From Myroides odoratus DSM 2801 (lineage in GTDB: Bacteria > Bacteroidota > Bacteroidia > Flavobacteriales > Flavobacteriaceae): a stretch of 64,000 nucleotides of DNA. The first letter of the stretch is position 1; each line of letters opens with the position of its first letter. The position numbers and the translations under genes are program-made. Of this stretch, positions 8,790 through 18,325 are shown one piece after another. Under the pieces are notes generated by a model. It did not search any database and was not told the origin of the DNA. It saw only the letters and a list, made by a program, of their open reading frames with translations. The DNA lies in contig NZ_CM001437.1 in NCBI RefSeq assembly GCF_000243275.1, forward strand, positions 2,959,750-3,023,749. Direction: 5' to 3'.

Positions 8790-10103
8790 TTACTCTTCTT
8801 CAAGTAAATGAGCGTCGATGGATTTTTTTGCCTTAGCCCCCATATCTTTTAATTTCTGTACAGAAGTCAGCAAATTCCCTTTTCCTTGACTCAGCTTGTT
8901 AAAGGCACTGTCGTATTCATTTCTAGTTTCATCTAGTTTTTTACCTATTTTCGTTAAGTCGTTGATTAATCCTACAAATTTATCGTGTAATAATCCCGCT
9001 TGACGTGCAATTTCATAGGCATTTTCCTGTTGTTTTTGCTGCCTCCAAATGGTTTCTACGGTGCGTAAAGTAGCGAGTAGTGTAGAAGGGGTAACAATCA
9101 CAATATTCTTCTCAAAAGCTTTTGTATAAAGAGTATTATCCGCATTTACAGCTATAGAAAAAGCAGTTTCAATGGGGATAAATAGCAAGACGAAATCAGG
9201 ACTTGTCCCTTTGTATAATTCGTAGTAATTCTTGTCTGATAAGTTTTCGATATGGCGCTTAATAGAGAGAATATGTTCGTGTAAAAAGCGATTTTGCTCT
9301 TGTTTCTCTGTTGTATTGATGTATTGTTCATAAGCGACCAATGATACTTTAGAGTCAACCACTAGGTGGCGGTTATCGGGTAAATAGATAACTACATCAG
9401 GTTGAAGGCGATTGCCGTTATCACTTGTATAACTCGCTTGTGTTTTATATTCTCGATCTTTTTCTAATCCCGATTTTTCCAATACACTTTCCAAAATCAT
9501 TTCCCCCCAGTTTCCTTGCATTTTATTATCTCCCTTCAGGGCCTTGGTCAGGTTTAGGGTTTCTTCACTCATCTTAGCGTGTACTTGTTGAAGTCCAAAA
9601 ATTTGTTGACGTAAGGCTGCGTGATGATCAATACTCTCTTTATGGGTTTGTTCTACTTTCTGCTCAAACAAGCCTATTTTTTCCTGTAAAGGCGTTAAAA
9701 TAGTTTCCATTTGCGCCTTGTTTAGCTGAGTAAATTTATCACTTTTCTCTTCGAGTATTTTATTCGCTAGGTTTTCAAATTGTGTGGTAAACTGCTCTTG
9801 TAAGGCTAGTGTTTGTTTTTGTTGGAATTCGAGTTTCTCTTTGAAGTTGGCTAGTTCCGTTTCTCGAATAGAAATGCGTGCAATCAACTCTTGATTGTCT
9901 TGACGAAGTATTTCCGTTTGTTCTTCTAGTTTTTCTTTTTCTAAGCGTACTTGCTGATTTTGTTGAGCTAAAAACTCCTTTTCTGCTAGTAATTGAATCG
10001 TTTGGGAAGAATCACTAACCTTATTCGATGCTTTTTTTCCAACTATAAAAGCAAGGACAATAAGTAAAAGTGCTACAATAGGTAAGATGATTTCTTGTGA
10101 CAT
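8790..10103 (-). CDS. rmuC: DNA recombination protein RmuC
   Basis: RmuC is a membrane-anchored nuclease-like protein reported to limit inversions at short inverted repeats. Seen: an N-terminal membrane helix (residues 6-22), a long coiled coil (about 35-160, rich in Q, E and K), then the RmuC core with 'NWGEMILESVLEKSGLEK' near 195 and 'PDVVIYLPDNRHLVVDSKVS' near 235, which fits the family's restriction-endonuclease-like fold. The length of 437 is typical. It is a single gene with a TATTTTTG -7 box at 10126-10133 on the minus strand. Confidence 0.93.
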   Translation of the reverse strand: MSQEIILPIVALLLIVLAFIVGKKASNKVSDSSQTIQLLAEKEFLAQQNQQVRLEKEKLEEQTEILRQDNQELIARISIRETELANFKEKLEFQQKQTLALQEQFTTQFENLANKILEEKSDKFTQLNKAQMETILTPLQEKIGLFEQKVEQTHKESIDHHAALRQQIFGLQQVHAKMSEETLNLTKALKGDNKMQGNWGEMILESVLEKSGLEKDREYKTQASYTSDNGNRLQPDVVIYLPDNRHLVVDSKVSLVAYEQYINTTEKQEQNRFLHEHILSIKRHIENLSDKNYYELYKGTSPDFVLLFIPIETAFSIAVNADNTLYTKAFEKNIVIVTPSTLLATLRTVETIWRQQKQQENAYEIARQAGLLHDKFVGLINDLTKIGKKLDETRNEYDSAFNKLSQGKGNLLTSVQKLKDMGAKAKKSIDAHLLEEE

Positions 10104-10125
10104 GAGATTTAATTCGAATGACTTT

Positions 10126-10133
10126 CAAAAATA
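10126..10133 (-). promoter_or_regulatory. -7 box of rmuC
   Basis: The minus-strand sequence TATTTTTG matches TAnnTTTG exactly and lies 23 nt upstream of the rmuC start. Confidence 0.5.
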
Positions 10134-10343
10134 GCGATTATTTAGGAGTAGCTTGGCGTTTTAGTTGCTCTTATTTGTAGCAAAAAAAACAGGTGCTTTT
10201 TGTTAAGTAAGGGTTAATTTTTGTTTTGGCTGTTTCTTTTTAAATGTATATATTTAGTAAATCAATATTTAATTATTTAAAAATAAAATAGATGCGAGGT
10301 TTTGTTTGTTAATTATGTGTTTTTTGTTTCTTTGGAGTAGTTT

Positions 10344-10351
10344 TATTTTTG
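10344..10351 (+). promoter_or_regulatory. -7 box in front of the gene remnant
   Basis: TATTTTTG matches TAnnTTTG exactly. It lies directly upstream of the decayed gene copy (10390-10529) and may be the only promoter for the intact gene at 10701, for which no other -7 box was seen. Confidence 0.45.
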
Positions 10352-10389
10352 CATAATGGAGCAAATAAAGAAAGAGATAAAAAAACACT

Positions 10390-10529
10390 GTAATTATCCG
10401 TACTGAAGTAAAACAAAATTTAGAGGGTAAGGTATGGGATATGGGGGGCTTATTATTATTGTAAGTTTTCCAGAGATGATGAACGTAAAGCTATTTTAGA
10501 TAGGGATTTTTGTGCAAAAAAACTTTAAT
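10390..10529 (+). pseudogene. decayed partial copy of the 10701-11126 gene
   Basis: When the sequence is read with one frame change it gives V-I-I-R-T-E, then LEGKVWDMG, then CKFSRDDERKAILD. This matches residues of the intact downstream protein (VVITTD, LEGKVWDMG, CKFTRDDERKAVID). A changed run of G residues at the 'GGGATATGGGG' point breaks the frame, and no signal peptide or C-terminal part remains. The rest of the 10104-10700 stretch holds AT-rich sequence with the -7 box at 10344 and no other gene that I can support. Confidence 0.75.
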
Positions 10530-10700
10530 TTCTGAATTAGTTGAGTAAATGGCTGGCCTAGTCTAAGTATTGTGATCAATAATGGTTGTCAAAAAAATAA
10601 AAAAGTATAGAGACTGTAAAGTAGGTCTAGAAAGTATTAAAAATATTTATAATTAAAGAGTAGTTAATGATGTTTACTACCAAAAATAAAAGCAAAAGAT

Positions 10701-11126
10701 ATGAAAGATAGTATTATTTTTAGTTGTCAGAAATTACTTATAGGAGGATTATTTCTTTTAGTAAGTAATACTTATGGACAAGAAAAACCAACAACTAATC
10801 AAGTGATTGAAGAGGTGGTAATTACTACAGACGCTCAAGATTTGGAAGGAAAGGTGTGGGATATGGGCTTGTATTATTATTGTAAATTTACTCGAGATGA
10901 TGAGCGAAAAGCAGTTATAGATGGTTATATCAGATTGACTCCTACTCGAATAGAAGAAATTAGAAGAAGAGCTTCAAGAGAACACAATGTAGCTGAAAAA
11001 GATGTAACAATAATTAGTGGAAGTGACAGAAAAGAGTATGGAGCCTATGATGTTTGTGTTGGAGGAACTAAATATTCTTATATTCGAAAAGGAACTGTAT
11101 ATACATACTATAAAAAAGTGAAGTAG
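10701..11126 (+). CDS. small secreted protein of unknown function
   Basis: A 141-residue protein with a signal peptide (hydrophobic core around residues 12-24, likely cleavage after TYGQ, residue ~27). The mature part is charged: 'DLEGKVWDMGLYYYCKF', a helix 'TRIEEIRRRASREH', and a C-terminal Tyr/Lys-rich end. Two Cys residues in the mature part could pair in the periplasm. I do not recognise the family. A broken partial copy lies just upstream, so the gene has been duplicated at least once. It ends at a terminator shared with carB. Confidence 0.75.
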   Translation: MKDSIIFSCQKLLIGGLFLLVSNTYGQEKPTTNQVIEEVVITTDAQDLEGKVWDMGLYYYCKFTRDDERKAVIDGYIRLTPTRIEEIRRRASREHNVAEKDVTIISGSDRKEYGAYDVCVGGTKYSYIRKGTVYTYYKKVK

Positions 11127-11173
11127 GATAGTTTTAGTTTAAGACTTAACGATGCTTCAATTAATGGAATAAA

Positions 11174-11204
11174 AAAATCCCGCTTCATTTTGAAGCGGGA
11201 TTTT
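11174..11204. terminator. bidirectional intrinsic terminator
   Basis: AAAATCCCGCTTCA and its complement form a perfect 14-bp stem with a TTT loop. It lies between the convergent secreted-protein gene (+) and carB (-). Confidence 0.9.
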
Positions 11205-11208
11205 GTAT

Positions 11209-14061
11209 TTATTTACTTAAGTACATTTTTCTACGAGAATAGATTTCATAAAACTGATCATCTCTTAAGTTGTCGATGAATAAGATACTTTCTCCGGTTG
11301 ATTTCATCTCTGGGCCTAAAGCTTTATTCACATTTCTAAACTTATTGAAAGAGAATACAGGTGTTTTGATTGCATATCCTTTCAACTGTGGATTGAATGT
11401 AAAGTCAGTTACTTTGTTTTCACCTAACATTACTTTAGTCGCATAGTTTACATAAGGCTCTCCGTATGCTTTTGCAATAAATGGAACCGTTCTTGAAGCT
11501 CTTGGATTCGCTTCGATGATGTAAACGATATCGTCTTTGATTGCAAACTGAATGTTGATTAAACCTACAGTTTGTAAAGCAACGGCAATCTTTCTTGTAT
11601 GATCTTTGATTTGATTTAATACAAATTCCCCTAAGTTGAATGGTGGCAACATCGCGTGACTATCTCCAGAGTGAACTCCACATGGTTCAATGTGTTCCAT
11701 GATTCCGATAATATACACATTTTCACCATCGCAAATTGCATCTGCTTCTGCTTCGATTGCTCCATCTAAATAGTGGTCAAGTAAAAGCGAGTTACCAGGA
11801 ATTTGGTTTAATAAATCAATAACGTGTTCTTCTAATTCTTTTTTGTTGATGACAATTTTCATCCCTTGTCCTCCCAATACATACGATGGACGAACTAATA
11901 ATGGAAAGTCTAATTGATCTGCTAACTGCAACGCTTGGTCTGCTGTTTTAGCAACTCCGAATTGAGGGAATGGAATGTTTAACTCTTCTAATAAAGTAGA
12001 AAAACGTCCGCGATCTTCAGCTAAGTCTAAAGCGTCAAAGCTCGTTCCGAAAATCTTAATTCCGTGACGGTGTAATTTCTCTGCTAATTTTAAAGCCGTT
12101 TGACCTCCAAGCTGAACGATTACTCCTTCTGGTTTCTCATGACGGATGATGTCGTAAATATGCTCCCAGAATACAGGCTCGAAGTACAATTTGTTTGCTG
12201 TATCAAAATCTGTAGAAACAGTTTCTGGGTTACAGTTAATCATAATTGTTTCATATCCTGCTTCTTCAGCAGCTAATACACCGTGTACACAAGAGTAGTC
12301 AAACTCAATTCCTTGACCAATTCGGTTAGGTCCTGATCCTAATACAACTACTTTTTTCTTCTCTGTTACAACACTTTCATTTGAAACATATCTTGTTCCA
12401 TCTGCTGTTTGAATATCAGCTTCAAAAGTAGAGTAGTAGTAAGGTGTTTTTGCTGGGAATTCAGCCGCACAAGTATCCACTAATTTGAATACGCGTTGAA
12501 TGTCCATTTTATCTCTTAAATCGTGAACTTGACTTTCCAATGTTTTCAACATATGGGCAATTTGTCTATCAGCAAATCCTTTTTGTTTTGCTTCTAACAA
12601 CAAATCTTTAGGTAAAGTTTCGATTGTATAAGTTGAAATCTCTTTTTCTAATAGGTAAAGCTCTTCGTATTGTTTTAAGAACCACATGTCGATTTTTGTA
12701 ATCTCATGGATTCTGCTCAATGGAATACCATGCTGAATCGCATCATAGATTACAAAAACACGATCCCAACTAGCATGCGTTAGTTTTTCGATGATTTGAT
12801 CGTAGTTTGTATATCCTTTTCCATCTGCACCTAAACCATTGCGTTTAATCTCTAACGATTGAGTTGCTTTGTGTAATGCTTCTTGGAATGAACGTCCAAT
12901 TCCCATTACTTCTCCTACCGATTTCATTTGTAATCCTAAGGTTCTATCAGCTCCTTCGAATTTGTCAAAGTTCCAACGTGGAATTTTTACAATTACATAG
13001 TCTAACGTCGGCTCAAATAAAGCAGAAGTAGATTTTGTAATTTGGTTTTGCAATTCATCTAAGGTATAACCTAACGCTAATTTTGTAGCAATTTTAGCAA
13101 TTGGATATCCCGTAGCTTTAGAAGCTAAAGCAGATGAACGAGAAACACGAGGGTTAATCTCAATGGCAACGATATCTTCTTTCTCATCTGGTGATACGGC
13201 AAATTGTACGTTACAACCTCCAGCGAAGTTTCCAATGCTGCGCATCATCTTGATTGATAAGTCACGCATTTTTTGGAACGTTCTGTCAGATAAAGTCATC
13301 GCAGGCGCAACAGTGATACTATCTCCCGTATGGATTCCCATTGGATCCATATTTTCGATGGTACAGATGATAACTACGTTGTCATTTTTATCGCGTAATA
13401 ACTCTAATTCGTATTCTTTCCATCCCAATAAAGCTTTGTCAATTAAAACTTCGTGGATTGGAGAAGCCTCTAAACCTCTAGTTAATAAATCGTCGAAATC
13501 TTCTGCGTGGTGTACAAAAGCAGCACCAGTACCTCCTAAAGTAAATGAAGGACGAATAACTAAAGGAAAACCGAATTCTTGTGCGATTTCTTTTCCTTGA
13601 AGGTAAGAAGTAGCTGTTCTTGCTGGAGCAGCAGGCACATCAATACGCTCTAGTAATTGTTTGAATTGTTCGCGGTCTTCTGTGATATTAATAGCGTTAA
13701 TATCTACACCAATTAAACGAACACCAAAGTCTGCCCAAATTCCCTTTTCATCACATTCCAGACATAAGTTTAAAGCTGTTTGTCCTCCCATAGTCGGTAA
13801 TACAGCATCAATTTCTGGATGAGCAACTAGAATTTCAATAATTGAACGTGCAGTTAATGGCTTTAGATAAATATGATCCGCCATAGAAGGGTCGGTCATA
13901 ATTGTTGCGGGGTTCGAGTTAACTAAGATAACTTTAATTCCCTCTTCTCTTAATGATCTTGCTGACTGTGAACCTGAATAATCAAATTCGCAAGCTTGTC
14001 CGATGATGATTGGTCCCGAACCAATGATTAAAACGGTCTTGATAGAAGTGTCTTTAGGCAT
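11209..14061 (-). CDS. carB: carbamoyl-phosphate synthase large subunit, without the C-terminal regulatory domain
   Basis: It makes carbamoyl phosphate from bicarbonate, ATP and the ammonia supplied by CarA, for pyrimidine and arginine synthesis. Two homologous halves are seen: GSGPIIIGQ at residues 14-22 and GSGPNRIGQG near 572, each followed by an ATP-grasp domain ('PSFTLGGTGAAF' and 'PSYVLGGQGM'), with the oligomerisation domain between. The protein stops at 950 residues, whereas E. coli CarB has about 1073; the C-terminal MGS-like domain that binds UMP and ornithine is absent. carA is not adjacent. It is monocistronic and convergent with the 10701 gene. Confidence 0.95.
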   Translation of the reverse strand: MPKDTSIKTVLIIGSGPIIIGQACEFDYSGSQSARSLREEGIKVILVNSNPATIMTDPSMADHIYLKPLTARSIIEILVAHPEIDAVLPTMGGQTALNLCLECDEKGIWADFGVRLIGVDINAINITEDREQFKQLLERIDVPAAPARTATSYLQGKEIAQEFGFPLVIRPSFTLGGTGAAFVHHAEDFDDLLTRGLEASPIHEVLIDKALLGWKEYELELLRDKNDNVVIICTIENMDPMGIHTGDSITVAPAMTLSDRTFQKMRDLSIKMMRSIGNFAGGCNVQFAVSPDEKEDIVAIEINPRVSRSSALASKATGYPIAKIATKLALGYTLDELQNQITKSTSALFEPTLDYVIVKIPRWNFDKFEGADRTLGLQMKSVGEVMGIGRSFQEALHKATQSLEIKRNGLGADGKGYTNYDQIIEKLTHASWDRVFVIYDAIQHGIPLSRIHEITKIDMWFLKQYEELYLLEKEISTYTIETLPKDLLLEAKQKGFADRQIAHMLKTLESQVHDLRDKMDIQRVFKLVDTCAAEFPAKTPYYYSTFEADIQTADGTRYVSNESVVTEKKKVVVLGSGPNRIGQGIEFDYSCVHGVLAAEEAGYETIMINCNPETVSTDFDTANKLYFEPVFWEHIYDIIRHEKPEGVIVQLGGQTALKLAEKLHRHGIKIFGTSFDALDLAEDRGRFSTLLEELNIPFPQFGVAKTADQALQLADQLDFPLLVRPSYVLGGQGMKIVINKKELEEHVIDLLNQIPGNSLLLDHYLDGAIEAEADAICDGENVYIIGIMEHIEPCGVHSGDSHAMLPPFNLGEFVLNQIKDHTRKIAVALQTVGLINIQFAIKDDIVYIIEANPRASRTVPFIAKAYGEPYVNYATKVMLGENKVTDFTFNPQLKGYAIKTPVFSFNKFRNVNKALGPEMKSTGESILFIDNLRDDQFYEIYSRRKMYLSK

Positions 14062-14153
14062 TTTCTTGTGTTGTTTATTTTGTACTACTTTGTTTAAAAA
14101 AAGTAAGTATAGTGTGTGTGATTGTATTGTGATGCTTCCGACAAAGTATAAAA

Positions 14154-14185
14154 AAAGGCGTTACTACCAAATGAGTAACACCTTT
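14154..14185 (-). terminator. intrinsic terminator of rpmH
   Basis: On the minus strand GGTGTTACT pairs with AGTAACGCC (one G-U pair), flanked by A and T runs ending in TTTTTTT. It lies 22 nt after the rpmH stop. Confidence 0.75.
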
Positions 14186-14206
14186 ATTTATATTTTAATC
14201 AAAACA

Positions 14207-14368
14207 TTAATGTTTATGTTTTGTTTCACAAGAAACAGTTAATTTATGTCTTCCTTTAGCTCTTCTAGCAGCTAATACTTTTCTACCGTTAGGAGTAGAC
14301 ATTCTTTCCATGAAACCATGTTTGTTTCTTCTTTTTCTATTTGAAGGTTGAAACGTTCTCTTGCTCAT
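14207..14368 (-). CDS. rpmH: 50S ribosomal protein L34
   Basis: A 53-residue basic protein beginning [19 protein letters not shown] and continuing with '[20 protein letters not shown]', the standard L34 sequence. L34 is a component of the large ribosomal subunit. The length of 53 is usual for Flavobacteriaceae. One unusual feature is a Cys in the '[10 protein letters not shown]' tail. It has its own promoter (14444-14473) and terminator. The dnaA gene that often lies next to rpmH in other phyla is not here. Confidence 0.97.
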   Translation of the reverse strand: MSKRTFQPSNRKRRNKHGFMERMSTPNGRKVLAARRAKGRHKLTVSCETKHKH

Positions 14369-14443
14369 TGCGTTTATCTTTAAATCTTAGTATTTTACTT
14401 TTCAAAAAATTCAGCTTTGATATACTTGCGCCAAAACCGAGTG

Positions 14444-14473
14444 CAAATATATAAAGTCATTTGATTCTTACAA
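14444..14473 (-). promoter_or_regulatory. sigma-A promoter of rpmH
   Basis: On the minus strand: TTG at 14473-14471, a 19-nt spacer, and TATATTTG at 14451-14444 (exact TAnnTTTG). The start codon is 76 nt downstream. The rest of the 14369-14718 gap is AT-rich and I see no gene in it. Confidence 0.7.
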
Positions 14474-14718
14474 AGTCTTTTTGTAAAATATTTTTAGAAA
14501 CTTGCGATTTGAACTCATTTAATCCCTATTTCTAAGGATAAAACAACAAGTTATTCTATCAAAGATAAGAAAAATATTTTTTTTAAGGCGGAAAAACAGT
14601 GTTTTGTAGCGCATAAAACTGTTTTTTCTGTTAAGAAAATTAAAAATCTTTTTTACTGCCCAAAAAAAGAACCAACTTATCCAGCTTCCTTGATTATTTA
14701 TCTTGTTATCGATTGTGT

Positions 14719-15351
14719 TTATGCTTTTTTAATCAAACCATATTCAATGGCTAGTGTAATCACGGAACTTAGATTGGACGTTTGAAATTTTTCAATCAAA
14801 TTCTTGCGGTGGCTATCTACGGTATGTGTACTGATAAATAAACGATCCGCAATTTGTTGTGTCGTCAATCCTTGCGCGGCTTCCACTAAAACTTCTTTTT
14901 CACGTCGTGTTAGCTTAGGAATCGTATTCAGCCCGTTTTTATTTTTCTTCTCCAAAACGACTTGCGTTTGGGAACACAAAAAGGTCTGCTGGTTATACAC
15001 AGCATAAATTCCCTGTACAATTTCATCGACAGAAGCATTTTTCTGAATATAGCCCGAAGCCCCTTCTTGTAGGGAACTATTGATTACCGCATATTCATTG
15101 TGTACACTCAACATGATGATTTGCATCTCAGGATGTTTTTTCTTCAATGGTTTGATCCAATCCAAACTATTGATGTCCTCTAAATTAATATCGAGTAATA
15201 AAATGTGAATGGGATTCTTTTTTAATCCTTTTTGCAAGGTATCTATAGAGGGATAACAACCAGTTACCTGAATGTTTTCCTGCTTGTTTAAGATGTTTTT
15301 TAATCCTTCTAATAGCAAAGGATGGTCGTCTGTCAGCGCTACTTTTATCAT
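14719..15351 (-). CDS. LuxR/NarL-family response regulator
   Basis: A 210-residue cytoplasmic DNA-binding regulator. The receiver domain (1-120) has the acidic pair DD at residues 8-9 and the phosphate-accepting Asp54 in 'LLLDINLED'. The LuxR-type helix-turn-helix (about 148-205) has 'LTRREKEVLVEAAQGLTTQQ' and 'STHTVDSHRKNLIEKF'. The gene follows the histidine kinase gene after 3 nt, so the two form a two-component system. Target genes are not evident; the genes downstream are on their own promoters. Confidence 0.93.
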   Translation of the reverse strand: MIKVALTDDHPLLLEGLKNILNKQENIQVTGCYPSIDTLQKGLKKNPIHILLLDINLEDINSLDWIKPLKKKHPEMQIIMLSVHNEYAVINSSLQEGASGYIQKNASVDEIVQGIYAVYNQQTFLCSQTQVVLEKKNKNGLNTIPKLTRREKEVLVEAAQGLTTQQIADRLFISTHTVDSHRKNLIEKFQTSNLSSVITLAIEYGLIKKA

Positions 15352-15354
15352 GGG

Positions 15355-17604
15355 TTATTGTTTTGGGAATTGAAAATCGATACTTGTTCCAAGGTTTAAT
15401 TCTGAGTGAATGTGCAACTCTCCTTTGAGGAATTGTACCCTCGACTGAATGTTGTGTAATCCGGCGGATTGGGTTTGTTGGGCTTGGGTTAACTCAAAAC
15501 CACAACCGTCATCTTCAATGGTAACCATATAGGAATTCTCGTTTTCAACAAGTTGTATAATAATTTGTTGTGGATTTGCATGTTTAAGGGCATTGTTAAC
15601 CAATTCTTGAATAATGCGATAAACCAACAATTGTTTGTCTTGCTCCAAGGTTTGGGTATACCCCAAGAATTGAACGTTAATATCCAATTGATCGGTAGAC
15701 ATGCGATTGGCGTATTCTTTTAATGCTTCTTCTAATCCGTATTTAAGCAGTAAATCGGGCATCAAATTATGAGCTACACGTCTTAGTTCATCTACTGCAT
15801 TATCTAGATGCTCAATTGATTTTGTCATTTCTATTTTGTTGGCATCTGTGATTTTGTGGTGTAGGGTACTCAATTGAATCTTCGTTCCAGAAAGTAATCC
15901 TCCTAAACCATCGTGTAAATCTCGAGCCAAACGCGCGCGCTCTTGTTCCTGCCCATCCAATAAAGCCGTTAGCGTGGCAATTTTAGCATGTTGCTTTTCT
16001 TTTTCCAATGCTAGATTATAGAGCTCTTTTTGTTGATTCATACTCTTTGTACGCTGTTTGTATACATAGAGCAGTACAAAAAGGAGGATAGCAAACACCA
16101 AGGCTAAGGCTAAAAAGTAGGAATTGACCTTTTCTTGATAGGACAATGTTTTCTTGAAGTGTTGAATATCCAACAACTTGTTGTCATTTTCCAACTGAGA
16201 CAATTTCAATGCTTGTGCGTGTGTCTCGGTTTCCAGCTGACTGATTTCTAGTTTTTTTCGCTGATTCTCCTCGGAGAGTTTTAAATTCTCCAATTCTTGT
16301 TGCTGTTGTAACCCCAAGGTTTTCATCAGCCGAATTTGCTGCTCTTTTTTCTCGGAGGCCAACTGCAGGGTTAACAGCTGTTGTTTCTGCTGCTCTTTTT
16401 CATATTGTGCTTCTAGGCGTCTACTAATTTCGAGCTTATCCTGGTTGTAAATGGATTGATAGGTTTGCAGGTAAAGCTTGTGAAAGTGAAGTGCTCCTAG
16501 GTAATTTTCTTCTGTTTCGTTGAGTTGAGCCAAACTTTCGTAAATAGAAAGCAAGGTGTTTTTATCTGGTAAATGCGTGCTATTAATCGCCGATAACGCA
16601 GAAAGCAAATAGGATGTAGCTGTTTTGGTCTTATTTTCTTGTAAGGCAATTTCAGCTAAAATCCCATAAGACGACGCTTGAAAGTTTATCTGATGTGTTT
16701 CTTGTGCTTGTTGTAAAGCGAGGTTGGCATAATAGGTGGCTTGTTCGTTGTATTGTTTGGGAAAGGCACGCAAATAAAGACTTGCTAAATTATTGGCTAC
16801 AAAAGCTAAATCCGAACGAAAAGGAATAACTTCTCGATTGTTTTCATAGGTTTTGATGGCCTTTTTGTAGTAGTTTTCTGCTAAATCACGCGCATAAATA
16901 TTGTTGGTGTTATGAGAAAACTCACTTTCGTACAAATACCCCATCATCATGTACGCATCAAAAAGGGCGTTGGGATTATTTTGTTGGATGGCAATATCCA
17001 ACGTAAGCTTGCTGTACTTCTCTTGTAATTCATAATCATCCCAGCTAGCATATATGCTTGTCAGCTCTTTATATGCAGCAGATAAACGACTTAATTTAGT
17101 AGGCGATTGTGGCGCTTTTTCATAGAGCGAAATAGCAGTTAATAAGGATTGAACTGCTTTGGCTTCTTGATTATCGCGTACATAAATCCACCCTTGACAA
17201 TAGTTGACATACGCCTTGATTTCATTATTTTCAATCTGTTGGGCATAGTCTAAGGCCTTTTTAATGGCTTTATTAGCCTCACTGGTATTTTCATTCAATT
17301 GAGCATTCATCGCCAAAATAGCATAGAGATAGGCCGCATTGGTTTTGTCTCCTTGCTTTTCGGCGATGAGAATGTTCTCTTTTAATAATTGAGTGGCTTC
17401 TTGTTGTTTCTCTTGAAAAAAGAGCGCTTGCGCGTATTTTCCTACAACTTCAAAACGCGCAGGACTTCCTGCTACTGTTTTGTTGTATTGTTCTTTGTAC
17501 GTCGTCAATATTTCTTGTCCATACAGTTGGTTGGATGTACAAAAGAGCAGCACACACCAAAGGAGTGAAACAAAAAATAAAGCAGATTTAGAAGAATAGG
17601 ACAT
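15355..17604 (-). CDS. TPR-repeat sensor histidine kinase (HisKA_3 type)
   Basis: A 749-residue kinase. In order: a signal peptide (about 1-29), a periplasmic region of TPR-like repeats (about 35-380), a coiled coil, one membrane helix near 495-515 ('YFLALALVFAILLFVLLYVY'), then a HisKA_3 domain with the phospho-accepting His in 'ARLARDLHDGLGGLLSGTKI' near 560, and a HATPase domain with 'NNALKHA' and 'DDGCGFE'. This layout is common in Bacteroidota, where the TPR part senses an extracytoplasmic signal. It is co-transcribed with the LuxR regulator downstream. Confidence 0.93.
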   Translation of the reverse strand: MSYSSKSALFFVSLLWCVLLFCTSNQLYGQEILTTYKEQYNKTVAGSPARFEVVGKYAQALFFQEKQQEATQLLKENILIAEKQGDKTNAAYLYAILAMNAQLNENTSEANKAIKKALDYAQQIENNEIKAYVNYCQGWIYVRDNQEAKAVQSLLTAISLYEKAPQSPTKLSRLSAAYKELTSIYASWDDYELQEKYSKLTLDIAIQQNNPNALFDAYMMMGYLYESEFSHNTNNIYARDLAENYYKKAIKTYENNREVIPFRSDLAFVANNLASLYLRAFPKQYNEQATYYANLALQQAQETHQINFQASSYGILAEIALQENKTKTATSYLLSALSAINSTHLPDKNTLLSIYESLAQLNETEENYLGALHFHKLYLQTYQSIYNQDKLEISRRLEAQYEKEQQKQQLLTLQLASEKKEQQIRLMKTLGLQQQQELENLKLSEENQRKKLEISQLETETHAQALKLSQLENDNKLLDIQHFKKTLSYQEKVNSYFLALALVFAILLFVLLYVYKQRTKSMNQQKELYNLALEKEKQHAKIATLTALLDGQEQERARLARDLHDGLGGLLSGTKIQLSTLHHKITDANKIEMTKSIEHLDNAVDELRRVAHNLMPDLLLKYGLEEALKEYANRMSTDQLDINVQFLGYTQTLEQDKQLLVYRIIQELVNNALKHANPQQIIIQLVENENSYMVTIEDDGCGFELTQAQQTQSAGLHNIQSRVQFLKGELHIHSELNLGTSIDFQFPKQ

Positions 17605-17634
17605 GTATATGTAGTTAGGTACGCATAGCGTCCG

Positions 17635-18231
17635 TTATTTTTTAAATGTGATTCGAATTAAATGATGCTCGTCTGGGTCAATGGTATCGTTTAAATTACG
17701 GTCTACTACAAAGTAAAGATATAATTCGCCAATACGGTAGTTTTTCCACGCAATTTCATTTCCGTCAATGTTTACCCCATCAAGGCTCCATTGGTAGATA
17801 TCCCATTCTTTTTGCTGGCCAATTTTGTTGATTCGATGGTCGCTATTCGAAGCAAAATAGAGGTATTGATGTCCGTCTTCACTTAGCATAGGATAACCTT
17901 GACTTTTGCCAAAAGAAGCGGCAAATCCCGTTCCTGGGCTAAAAAATTCAATATCGTCAAAAGACATAGATTCGAAAGTATTCTCAAATTGACTGTTATC
18001 GGTTACTAAAGCCTTAGCAGCGTAAAATAACTCCTTTTTGTCTTGGTAGGGTTTGTTTAAAAACTCAAGGCTAAAACGCTCTGGTTTTAAAGTGATGTTT
18101 TGTGTTTTTTGATCAATAACGATTGTAGTATTCCCTTGTTTTACCAAGATGTTTTTTGTGGTCACTTCTTGTGCTTGTGTCAAGGTAAAAGTACCTAAGC
18201 TCAACGCTAAGGCTAATAATAGCTTCTTCAT
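17635..18231 (-). CDS. secreted protein of unknown function
   Basis: A 198-residue protein with a signal peptide (MKKLLLALALSLGTFTLTQAQ, cleavage near residue 20; motif split here as KKLLLALAL and TQAQ). The mature part is a mixed alpha/beta protein with no Cys and a C-terminal 'DRNLNDTIDPDEHHLIRITF' that looks like a calcium-loop-like acidic turn. I do not recognise the family. It lies 30 nt upstream of the histidine kinase gene and may share its transcript, which would suggest a part in the same signalling path, but this is inference. Confidence 0.75.
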   Translation of the reverse strand: MKKLLLALALSLGTFTLTQAQEVTTKNILVKQGNTTIVIDQKTQNITLKPERFSLEFLNKPYQDKKELFYAAKALVTDNSQFENTFESMSFDDIEFFSPGTGFAASFGKSQGYPMLSEDGHQYLYFASNSDHRINKIGQQKEWDIYQWSLDGVNIDGNEIAWKNYRIGELYLYFVVDRNLNDTIDPDEHHLIRITFKK

Positions 18232-18256
18232 AGATAGAAAGATTGTTAGTTGATTA

Positions 18257-18264
18257 CAAAAGTA
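18257..18264 (-). promoter_or_regulatory. -7 box of the secreted protein/two-component operon
   Basis: The minus-strand sequence TACTTTTG matches TAnnTTTG exactly, 25 nt upstream of the 18231 start codon. It may drive the secreted protein, kinase and regulator genes together. Confidence 0.5.
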
Positions 18265-18325
18265 GCGAATAAGGACTTTTGTTGTACTCCCTAAAAATAA
18301 TGAGTTTGCGTTCTAAAAATGAAAA

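Noticed and set aside
13163-13600. 145-residue frame on the plus strand inside carB
   Set aside because: It is the antisense shadow of a well-conserved gene and resembles no protein that I know.
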